5,673 nucleotides of DNA from JAOUEE01 sp051011595 (GTDB lineage: Bacteria; Actinomycetota; Acidimicrobiia; Acidimicrobiales; SHLQ01). Below are positions 1-5,096 of this stretch, in pieces (position 1 is the stretch's first letter; each line of letters starts with the position of its first letter). The position numbers and the translations under genes are program-made. The notes under the pieces are model-generated. The model saw only the letters and a list, made by a program, of their open reading frames with translations, did no database searches and had not been told where the DNA came from. The stretch spans positions 1 to 5,673 of the forward strand of contig JBPCTQ010000266.1 of NCBI GenBank assembly GCA_051011595.1, read 5' to 3'.

Positions 1-352
1 ACACCAGGTAGCGCCCGGAGATGTCGGCCTTGATGGGCCGGCCCGCTCGCACCAGTGTGGAGAGCGCCGAGGTGACCAGCGGGGTCGCGATGGTGGGCCG
101 ACTGGAGACCGCGGTGGCCAGCGAGCGGACCCGGGCCACCGGTTGGTCGACGCCGTCGGCCCACAGCTCGAGCTCGCCCTCCACGACACCCGGGCGAGCC
201 ACCAGAACGGGCCGGTCGGGTTCGTCATCACCGGCCAGATCGAGTGCGGTCGACGGCGGCTCATCGGATGGCTTGCGGCGCACGGCCCACACGGCCACGC
301 CGATGGCCACCAGGGCCACCACCAGAGCCAGGACGGTCACCGCTTCGAGCAT
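1..352 (-). CDS. N-terminus of an unrecognised single-pass membrane protein (partial, 3' end off the left edge)
   Basis: I do not recognise the family. Reading leftward from an ATG at 352, 117 codons run to the edge without a stop. Residues 4-24 are an uninterrupted hydrophobic stretch (Val/Ala/Leu-rich, one Trp), followed at once by Arg-Arg-Lys (25-27). This predicts one membrane helix with the N-terminus outside and the rest in the cytoplasm. Residues 28-50 are acidic and Pro-rich and look like a flexible linker. From about 51 the chain looks folded, with alternating hydrophobic beta-like stretches (around VLVARPGVVEGELELW) and then helix-like Ala/Val/Ser-rich sequence. There is no in-frame ATG, GTG or TTG between 353 and 400, so ATG 352 is the likely start. 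Its ribosome site is weak (GGTAGG about 10 bases upstream). The gene is divergent from the lipoprotein gene, with 83 bases between the two starts. The coding call rests on the open frame and the membrane segment followed by basic residues; no function can be assigned. Confidence 0.68.
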   Translation of the reverse strand, partial: MLEAVTVLALVVALVAIGVAVWAVRRKPSDEPPSTALDLAGDDEPDRPVLVARPGVVEGELELWADGVDQPVARVRSLATAVSSRPTIATPLVTSALSTLVRAGRPIKADISGRYLV

Positions 353-435
353 GGGGATCGAACCTACCGCCGTCAGTCGGAGGTTTCGCTGCGGGTGTAG
401 CGTCGAGACCAGGCGGTGGTTTGGGGGGTTGTGTC
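353..435. promoter_or_regulatory. Divergent intergenic region, probable promoters for the membrane protein and the lipoprotein
   Basis: These 83 bases separate the start of the minus-strand membrane protein from the GTG start of the solute-binding lipoprotein, so both promoters or their 5' leaders should lie here or within the neighbouring gene start. I found no convincing -35/-10 pair, which is usual for GC-rich actinobacterial promoters. A run of six G (423-428) lies seven bases before GTG 436 and may act as a loose ribosome-binding site. Confidence 0.35.
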
Positions 436-1863
436 GTGGAACCGGATGTCAGCATTCAGCGTGGCCGTCCGTGGGGCCTCGGGCGACGGCCGTTGGCGGC
501 GATCGTCTTCGTGCTCGCGATGGTGTGTGCGGCATGCACGTCCAGTGGTGAGGAGGCCGGGACCACCGACGCCGCCACCACCACGGCCGCGGCTCCCATC
601 TCGGCCGAACCGACCAGCACCACCGCGAGCAGCACCACCACCACAACCGCGGCCCTGACCGCCTCGTTCCGTGGTGTCACCGAGGACACCATCGAGCTGG
701 GGGTGGCCATCGTCGACTTCCAAGAGCTGAACGACCTCGGCTTCATCGACTTCACCCACGGTGACAAGGAAGCCATCTGGGAGGCCTTGTTCGCCGATCT
801 GAACGAACGCGGCGGCATCAACGGGCGCAAGGTCGAGGCGGTGTACGAGGTCTATCTGCCGGTGGGCAACGAGCCGGCCGAGGCGGCGTGCATCCGATTC
901 ACCGAGGACGAAGCCGTGTTCGCGGTCCTGGGGTTGTGGGTCGGCGAGACCGTGTTGTGCCTCACCGATCAGCACGAGACGATCTACGTCGGCCACCAAC
1001 CGAGCCAGGCCAACATGGACCGCAGCCGAGCCGTGCTGGCCTCACCCGGCATCAATCCCGAGCGTCGACTCGACGCCTTGTTGTCGGTGCTCGATCAGAC
1101 GGGCGAGCTCACCGACTCCACCGTCGGGATTCTCGCCCAGCTCACCAACGAGGATGCCGTTCGCCGCGATGTCGTCCCGCGGCTGGAGGAGGTGGCGGCC
1201 GGCGTCGGGTCGGTAGGGGTCATCAGTGCCGAGGATCAGGTCGGCACCGCGGCCGAGATCGCCACCTTCGTCGAGCGGTGGACCACCGAGGGTGTCGACA
1301 CGGTGTTCTTCCTCGGCGCCACCGCCCAGAACGAGATTCCCGCCGTCGTTGATGCCTTGGGACCCGACATCGGCAAGGTCTCCGACATTCCCGAGGTGGC
1401 CCGACAACTGGCCGACAGCTCGGGCCGGGCCGATGCCTACGACGGCCTGTTGACCATGAATGGCCTCAACACCACCGACAGCGAGCAGTTCGATGAGCCG
1501 ATGATGCAAGCGTGCATCAGCCTCGTCGTTGACGCCTTGCCTGGCCTCGACGAGGTGGTGCCTAGCGCCGACGTGGTCGACGGCGAACCCGATTGGTACA
1601 CGGGCATCCGCGATGCGTGCACCAACCTCACCGTGTTCGAGGCGGCGACCGCCGCGGCCGGCCCGGTCCTCACCAACGAGTCGTTCCGTATCGGGCTCGA
1701 GGGCCTGGGTTCGATTCCGATCGCGGGCCAGGTGTTCTCGTCGTTCTCGCCAGGGAAATGGGACGGCGAGGACGGTTTCCGTCTGTATGTCTACGACGCC
1801 GAAGCCGGGGACGGCGGCGCATTCGTCGCTCGCTCCGAGATCGTCGATGTGACCGCGGGTTGA
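436..1863 (+). CDS. Lipid-anchored solute-binding protein, type 1 periplasmic-binding (Leu/Ile/Val-like) family
   Basis: Probable extracytoplasmic substrate-capture subunit of an ABC importer for branched-chain amino acids, amides or a related small solute. From GTG 436 it is 475 aa. Residues 16-33 form a signal peptide (basic GRRP, then a hydrophobic core), with Cys34 in VCAAC as the probable lipidation site. The -3 residue is Cys rather than the usual Leu, so the lipobox is not canonical. Residues 35-75 are a Thr/Ala/Ser-rich spacer from the membrane. The fold starts near 80 (GVTEDTIELGVAI) and carries the family hallmark LNERGGINGRKVE at 122-134. Cys152/Cys175 sit like the disulfide pair of LivJ; Cys360/Cys395 may be a second pair. 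The open frame extends upstream, but the Arg/Pro/Gly-rich extension is not coding-like and would bury the signal peptide. No permease or ATPase gene is in view, so the partners lie elsewhere or this is an orphan receptor. The ligand cannot be told. Confidence 0.85.
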   Translation: MEPDVSIQRGRPWGLGRRPLAAIVFVLAMVCAACTSSGEEAGTTDAATTTAAAPISAEPTSTTASSTTTTTAALTASFRGVTEDTIELGVAIVDFQELNDLGFIDFTHGDKEAIWEALFADLNERGGINGRKVEAVYEVYLPVGNEPAEAACIRFTEDEAVFAVLGLWVGETVLCLTDQHETIYVGHQPSQANMDRSRAVLASPGINPERRLDALLSVLDQTGELTDSTVGILAQLTNEDAVRRDVVPRLEEVAAGVGSVGVISAEDQVGTAAEIATFVERWTTEGVDTVFFLGATAQNEIPAVVDALGPDIGKVSDIPEVARQLADSSGRADAYDGLLTMNGLNTTDSEQFDEPMMQACISLVVDALPGLDEVVPSADVVDGEPDWYTGIRDACTNLTVFEAATAAAGPVLTNESFRIGLEGLGSIPIAGQVFSSFSPGKWDGEDGFRLYVYDAEAGDGGAFVARSEIVDVTAG

Positions 1864-1911
1864 TCCCGTCGCTAGAAATCACTCGTCCGCCCCCACCCTC
1901 GAAGGAGCCCC
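1864..1911 (+). promoter_or_regulatory. Short gap with a strong Shine-Dalgarno for the mycothiol-family gene
   Basis: These 48 bases lie between the lipoprotein stop and ATG 1912. GAAGGAG at 1901-1907 is a strong ribosome-binding site four bases before the ATG and fixes that start. I see no hairpin with a T-run, so read-through from the lipoprotein gene is possible. No promoter is evident, and the two products have no obvious functional link. Confidence 0.6.
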
Positions 1912-2703
1912 ATGGCCGAGCAGACCCTCACCATCAACAACCTGCGTTCGGTGTGGGAGTCGACCGATGCTCTGCTCAGCGGCTTGTCCGACGACGAATG
2001 GCAGACCCAGTCGTTGTGTCCCGACTTCGACGCCCTCGGCATCCTGGTTCACCTGGCGGCGGTGGAAGCGGTGTTGTCGGGCTGGCTTCCCAACGGCATC
2101 GAGACCCCCCCGCCCTTCGACAAGATGGGCCCCTTCATGGCGGAAGTGGCCGACTGGTCGGGTCCCCAGTTGCTCGACCGCACCCGAGAGGTCATGGCCG
2201 GACGACTGGCCGAGCTCGAAGCCATGGCGCCCGACACATTCGGGGGCCCGTCACTCACGCCGGCTGGTCCGGCCACGTACGACCGCTTCATCGAGATCCG
2301 GGTCTTCGACTTCTGGGTCCACGAACGCGATCTGCGCACGCCGCTGAACCGTCCGGCTGCATCCGACGGTGGGCCTCCCGCCGCCATGGCCTTGTCGGAG
2401 GTTCATCGCTCGTTGGGGTACATCGTGGGCAAGAAGATCGGGCTTCCCGACGGCAAGGGCATCACCTTTCGACTGCACGGAGGACTCGACACCGAGCTCC
2501 ACGCGGCGGTCGACGGTCGGGCCGCCGTGGTCGACCAGCTCGACAACCCCGACGTGGTGGTCGACGCCGACTTCGTGACGTTCATGCAGCTGGCGTGTGG
2601 GCGCATCGATCCCGAACCCCAGATCGAGGCCGGGCTCATCTCGTGGAGCGGTGACGACGAGTGGGGTGCTCGGGCCGCCAGGAACCTGGCCTACACGATG
2701 TAG
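1912..2703 (+). CDS. Mycothiol-dependent maleylpyruvate isomerase-family protein (DinB-like fold)
   Basis: 263 aa. The family's founding member isomerises maleylpyruvate to fumarylpyruvate in gentisate breakdown using mycothiol as cofactor. Most relatives are uncharacterised and probably perform other mycothiol-dependent or metal-dependent reactions in the cytoplasm. The N-terminal four-helix DinB-like domain spans roughly residues 8-145. It opens with TDALLSGLSDDEWQTQSLCP, the typical lead-in, then His47 in LVHLAAVE, and Asp133-x3-His137 in FDFWVHERDLR. His47, Asp133 and His137 match the usual three metal ligands (His, acidic, His). The rest, about 165-263, fits the family's small C-terminal alpha/beta domain, with conserved-looking PDVVVDADFVTFMQLACGR and the terminal RNLAYTM. 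Length is normal for the family. It is convergent with the short GST gene, with 21 bases between the stops. No other gentisate-pathway gene is visible, so the specific maleylpyruvate activity should not be assumed. Confidence 0.87.
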   Translation: MAEQTLTINNLRSVWESTDALLSGLSDDEWQTQSLCPDFDALGILVHLAAVEAVLSGWLPNGIETPPPFDKMGPFMAEVADWSGPQLLDRTREVMAGRLAELEAMAPDTFGGPSLTPAGPATYDRFIEIRVFDFWVHERDLRTPLNRPAASDGGPPAAMALSEVHRSLGYIVGKKIGLPDGKGITFRLHGGLDTELHAAVDGRAAVVDQLDNPDVVVDADFVTFMQLACGRIDPEPQIEAGLISWSGDDEWGARAARNLAYTM

Positions 2704-2740
2704 CGCCTCGGGCCGACCTGATCGTCAGAGGCGATCGGCC
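2704..2740. terminator. Overlapping inverted repeats at a convergent gene junction, weak terminator candidate
   Basis: Between and just into the convergent gene ends, CGCCTC (2704-2709) pairs with GAGGCG (2728-2733), and GGCCGA (2711-2716) pairs with TCGGCC (2735-2740). The two stems interlock, so they would form either as alternatives or as a knot. There is no T-run on either strand, so a classical intrinsic terminator is not supported. Six-base GC-rich stems also arise by chance. Confidence 0.25.
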
Positions 2741-3402
2741 AGCTCGCGGTACTTCAGGAACCGTCCGACGAACTCGTCGTGTTGGTCGGACGACCATCGC
2801 ACGTCGGGCCACCCCGGCAGTTGGCTGCACGCCACCCGATGGGCCTCGACCCGGCTGGGCAGCCGGTGTTCGAAGCCGAGTGCCCGCAGTCCATCGAGCC
2901 GCACGTAGATGGGAACCATGATGGCCTCGGCCAGCGTCGGTTCGGATCCCGCCAGCCACCGATCGTCGGCCAGCCAACCGTCGACTTCCTCGAACCCCCG
3001 CTGCAGCGCGTCACCGGCCCGGCTGATGCGTTCGGGATCGGTGCCGTAGTACACCCCGCCGACCGGTTTCATGAGGTGGTCGTCGAGCCAGTGAATCCGG
3101 TCGATGACCACTTCCCGTTGGTCGGCCGCCAGAGGCAACAAGCCGGGCTGGTCGCAAACGTCCTCCAGCCACAACAGGATGGGGATCGAGTCGGCCAGGA
3201 ACTCGTCGTCCACTCGCACCATCGGGATCTCGAGCCGGGGAGAGTGTTCGACGAACTCGTCGGGCAGCTCGAAGCCATCGGGGCGGACGGCGCTGGGCGG
3301 AAGGTCGAACTCGACGTGGTCGATCCCGCGCTGGGCCAGGGCGAACTTGACGCGGGTGGCGAACGGGCAGATCCAATGGCCGTACAGCGTGACCGTGCTC
3401 AT
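2725..3402 (-). CDS. Glutathione S-transferase-like protein with a Cys active-site motif
   Basis: 225 aa, normal GST length, cytoplasmic. The thioredoxin-like N-domain (about 1-82) begins VTLYGHWICPFATRVKFAL. Cys12 in CPFATR is placed as in omega-like, glutaredoxin-like GSTs, which often do thiol transfer or reductive deglutathionylation rather than conjugation. The cis-proline is Pro60 (IPMV), and Asp71-Ser72 occupies the acidic-Ser position that holds the glutathione gamma-glutamyl group. The all-helical C-domain (about 95-215) contains GWLADDRWLAGSEPTLAEA. Thr156-x-x-Glu159 is a variant of the usual N-capping box, which normally ends in Asp. The start overlaps the stop of the upstream long GST gene as ATGA, and no Shine-Dalgarno precedes it, so translation is probably coupled. 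The family call is strong. Glutathione as the actual cofactor is not established, since the host probably uses mycothiol. Confidence 0.87.
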   Translation of the reverse strand: MSTVTLYGHWICPFATRVKFALAQRGIDHVEFDLPPSAVRPDGFELPDEFVEHSPRLEIPMVRVDDEFLADSIPILLWLEDVCDQPGLLPLAADQREVVIDRIHWLDDHLMKPVGGVYYGTDPERISRAGDALQRGFEEVDGWLADDRWLAGSEPTLAEAIMVPIYVRLDGLRALGFEHRLPSRVEAHRVACSQLPGWPDVRWSSDQHDEFVGRFLKYRELADRL

Positions 3403-4445
3403 GTCAGCAGCACTTCACAGCCGGTGCCCGCCAGCACACCATCGACCACCGCCCGATCGGCCGGTTCCAGGGCGGCGAAGGCCTCGTTGAGCCAGCGTAG
3501 ACACTTGGCCTGGTAGGGGAACGGCGCCTGCCGGTAGGTGTGGCCGTCGATGTCGACGACGACCTCGTCGGCACCGGCCGCCACGGCGCTGGCGTTGGCC
3601 ACCATGAACGGCGCGTACGTGCGACCGATCTCGGCCAGCAGTTCGAGTGTGGTGGGGGGCAGCTCGTCGCGAGAGAACCAGCCGCGGTCGCCGTCGACGT
3701 CCCACCAACCCATGTCGTCCATCCACTGGGTCCACACCACGGTGCGGGGACCCTTGGCCACCGCGAGCGCCACCGAGTCGGGATCCCAGCCGGTGAGTTG
3801 GGTGAACTGACCGAAGATGGCGAAATCGCCCCGCCCCGGCCGCTGCCCGAGCACGAAGGGGTACTCGGTGAAGTGACGATCGAGCAGGTCGAGCAGTCGC
3901 TCGTAAGACGGCTCGATGATGGGCAGGTTCTCGTCGGTGCAGCCCACCAGTGCGGTGCGTTCGATCTGGCGTTGGGCGAACATCTCGCCGAACTTCTTGC
4001 GACTTTCCTCGGGGACCTGCAGGCCCTGCATCAGCGGTAGCAGCTGGGCGGCCATGTCGATGCCGGCGGGGTAGTGCCGGTTCCAGCGGTAATGGAACAT
4101 CATCTTGGTGCACCACTCGTCGCCGTAGTCCTCGATGAGATGATCGAGGAAGGCCACTACCGGGTCGGCGGGCACGATCGACCGGCCCTGGTGGTAGTCC
4201 TCCAACACCATGATCTGGGGACTGGAGTCGACCATGGCGGTGGGGTACTCGCCCTCGTCGTCGGGAAGGGCCATCACAGGCACGATCTGCACCGGGACCT
4301 CGGCGAAGTCGTCCCACTGGGAGTTGCGGGGCACCCACTGGTAGGGGATTCGGCGGTAGCGAAGCACGGCTCGCATCTTGCGGGTGTACGGCGATCCGGT
4401 GACACCCCCGAGCTTCACCGGATGGGGATGGGTTTCGCTCGGCAT
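3399..4445 (-). CDS. Long GST-fold protein (348 aa) with SPYT in place of the Cys motif
   Basis: The N-domain (about 9-90) is thioredoxin-like: VKLGGVTGSPYTRKMRAVLRY places Ser18-Pro19-Tyr20-Thr21 where the shorter neighbour has CPFA. Pro56 (IVPVM) is the cis-proline and Asp73-Ser74 the glutathione-site pair. The C-domain is enlarged, giving 348 aa against about 200-230 for ordinary GSTs. It holds EDYGDEW (105-111), HYRW (118-121), AQRQ (157-160) and FVLGQRPGRGDFAIFGQF (197-214), with Asp207 as the likely N-cap residue, then an extra C-terminal region ending in PFPYQAKCLRWLNEAF. The partial protein at the right edge shares these blocks and is a paralogue. ATG 4445 is chosen because GAAGGGG lies four bases upstream; the longer open frame to 5009 runs antisense to the CoA-binding gene and is not GST-like. 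It is first in a unit with the 225-aa GST. Reaction and substrate are unknown; Ser18 could activate a thiol but would not support Cys-type chemistry. Confidence 0.85.
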   Translation of the reverse strand: MPSETHPHPVKLGGVTGSPYTRKMRAVLRYRRIPYQWVPRNSQWDDFAEVPVQIVPVMALPDDEGEYPTAMVDSSPQIMVLEDYHQGRSIVPADPVVAFLDHLIEDYGDEWCTKMMFHYRWNRHYPAGIDMAAQLLPLMQGLQVPEESRKKFGEMFAQRQIERTALVGCTDENLPIIEPSYERLLDLLDRHFTEYPFVLGQRPGRGDFAIFGQFTQLTGWDPDSVALAVAKGPRTVVWTQWMDDMGWWDVDGDRGWFSRDELPPTTLELLAEIGRTYAPFMVANASAVAAGADEVVVDIDGHTYRQAPFPYQAKCLRWLNEAFAALEPADRAVVDGVLAGTGCEVLLT

Positions 4446-4449
4446 GGTT

Positions 4450-4456
4450 CCCCTTC
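4450..4456 (-). promoter_or_regulatory. Ribosome-binding site fixing the long GST start
   Basis: On the minus strand this reads GAAGGGG, four bases before ATG 4445. It decides the start, because the reading frame stays open for a further 188 codons upstream. It also agrees with where the GST fold begins. Confidence 0.65.
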
Positions 4457-4566
4457 GGTCCTGCGGGCGACTATTGGCACTGTAGCTGACACTTGTCTGG
4501 GGTGTCCCAGCCGTCGGGACCTTGGCCCGTGGCCGCTGCGGAGCTTCGGGTGGATGCTGTGGGCGC

Positions 4567-4578
4567 GAAGGAGAGGAG
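4567..4578 (+). promoter_or_regulatory. Ribosome-binding site fixing the CoA-binding gene start
   Basis: GAAGGAGAGGAG contains two overlapping purine-rich Shine-Dalgarno matches, the nearer ending eight bases before ATG 4587. It decides the start, since the frame is open back to 4074 through sequence antisense to the long GST gene. Confidence 0.7.
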
Positions 4579-4586
4579 CGCCAGTG

Positions 4587-5078
4587 ATGGAGAAGATCGC
4601 CGATGCGGCTGCGGAGTTCCTCGGACATCACCGGGTGGCGGTCACCGGGGTCTCCCGCGAGCCGGAGAACCATGGGAGCAACGTGGTGTACCAGCGGCTT
4701 CGTGACCGGGGGTACGAGGTGTTCGCCGTGAATCCGAACGCGGCCGAGGTGGAAGGTGACGAGTGTTACCCCGATCTGGCCTCGGTGCCCGGCGGGGTGG
4801 AGGCGGTGGTGATCGGCACCGCGCCCGAACGGGCACAGGCGACCGTCGAGCAATGTGTGGCGCTGGGTATCGAGCACGTGTGGTTCCACCGCGGGCCCGG
4901 TGCCGGCAGTGCGGATCCTGACGCCGCCCGTTATGGACGGGAGCACGGCATCACGGTGATCGAAGGCGGTTGCCCGTGCATGTTCGGTCCCACGGCAGAC
5001 TTCGGCCACAAGATGATGTGCCCGTTGCTGAAGCTCACCGGCAACGTGCCTCGGACGGTGGAGCCGGCCCGCACCTAG
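4587..5078 (+). CDS. CoA-binding domain protein (CoA_binding_2-type Rossmann fold)
   Basis: 163 aa, a single-domain member of the stand-alone CoA-binding family related to the N-terminal domain of succinyl-CoA synthetase alpha subunits. The biological role of these small proteins is mostly unknown. RVAVTGVSREPENHGSNVVY (16-35) is the nucleotide-binding strand-turn-helix with its GVSR turn. GYEVFAVNPNAAEVEGDECYPDLASVP then matches the next strand and the conserved VNPN...G..CY..L stretch. VEAVVIGTAPE is the third strand, and GIEHVWFHRGPGAGS and EHGITVIEGGCPCMF (ending at 133) close the fold. Many relatives carry a single conserved Cys just before the terminal MF; here it is Cys129-Pro-Cys131, followed by a GHKMMC tail, giving three nearby Cys that might bind metal or be redox-active (inference). 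A Shine-Dalgarno fixes ATG 4587. It leads a probable operon with the partial GST-fold gene, 18 bases downstream. Confidence 0.88.
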   Translation: MEKIADAAAEFLGHHRVAVTGVSREPENHGSNVVYQRLRDRGYEVFAVNPNAAEVEGDECYPDLASVPGGVEAVVIGTAPERAQATVEQCVALGIEHVWFHRGPGAGSADPDAARYGREHGITVIEGGCPCMFGPTADFGHKMMCPLLKLTGNVPRTVEPART

Positions 5079-5094
5079 AGGCCCGCACCTAGAG
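5066..5094 (+). repeat. Perfect 14-base tandem duplication across the CoA-binding gene stop codon
   Basis: GCCCGCACCTAGAG occurs twice head to tail (5067-5080 and 5081-5094); the base before each copy is also G. Copy 1 contains the TAG stop (5076-5078) of the CoA-binding gene. Copy 2 fills almost all of the gap before ATG 5097 and carries a second TAG. Losing one copy would leave the protein unchanged and shorten the gap from 18 to 4 bases. Perfect identity suggests a recent replication-slippage event, or an assembly artefact. Confidence 0.9.
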
Positions 5095-5096
5095 TC

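Larger units (their letters stand above)
4446..4586. promoter_or_regulatory. Divergent intergenic region between the two GST units
   Basis: These 141 bases lie between the start of the long GST gene (minus) and the CoA-binding gene (plus), so they should carry both promoters. Ribosome sites are clear at both ends: GAAGGGG on the minus strand at 4450-4456, and GAAGGAG/GAGGAG on the plus strand at 4567-4578. TTGGCA (4474-4479, plus) resembles a -35 box but has no good -10 at the right distance. On the minus strand, TACAGT with GGGACA 18 bases upstream is a weak pair. An imperfect dyad, ACTGTAGCTGACACT (4479-4493), overlaps these and could be an operator. Two small hairpins share the segment GTCCCAG: CTGGG/CCCAG (4497-4510) and GTCCC/GGGAC (4504-4520). 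I see no gene here. Confidence 0.45.

Noticed and set aside
244..435. 64-codon N-terminal extension of the lipoprotein frame to an upstream ATG
   Set aside because: The extension is Arg/Pro/Gly-rich without recognisable fold, overlaps the start of the divergent membrane-protein gene, and would place the signal peptide internally. GTG 436 puts the signal peptide at the N-terminus.
580..655. Thr-codon-rich ACC repeats resembling a microsatellite
   Set aside because: They encode the low-complexity Thr/Ala/Ser linker behind the lipidated cysteine, common in surface lipoproteins; the repeats are irregular and explained by the protein.
373..999. 208-codon minus-strand open frame antisense to the lipoprotein
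   Set aside because: It is a Gly/Arg-rich shadow with no domain, antisense to a well-supported signal peptide and binding-protein signature.
1593..2654. 353-codon open frame on the plus strand across the lipoprotein end and the mycothiol-family gene
   Set aside because: The product is Arg/Gly/Pro/His-rich low-complexity sequence, as expected from an alternative frame of GC-rich coding DNA; the real genes in the other frame have clear family motifs.
2779..3516. 245-codon plus-strand open frame antisense to the short GST gene
   Set aside because: It shows no family features and mirrors the GST coding frame; the opposite strand has an unmistakable GST active site and fold.
4074..4586. 171-codon upstream extension of the CoA-binding frame on the plus strand
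   Set aside because: It is antisense to the long GST gene and unlike the CoA-binding family, which is a single domain of about the length obtained from ATG 4587.
4493..4705. Possible small gene in the divergent intergenic region on the plus strand
   Set aside because: It continues in the wrong frame through the start of the CoA-binding gene, has no Shine-Dalgarno of its own, and no recognisable product.
4446..5009. 188-codon upstream extension of the long GST frame on the minus strand
   Set aside because: It lies antisense to the CoA-binding gene, shows no GST features, and a good Shine-Dalgarno sits just before ATG 4445, where the thioredoxin-like fold begins.
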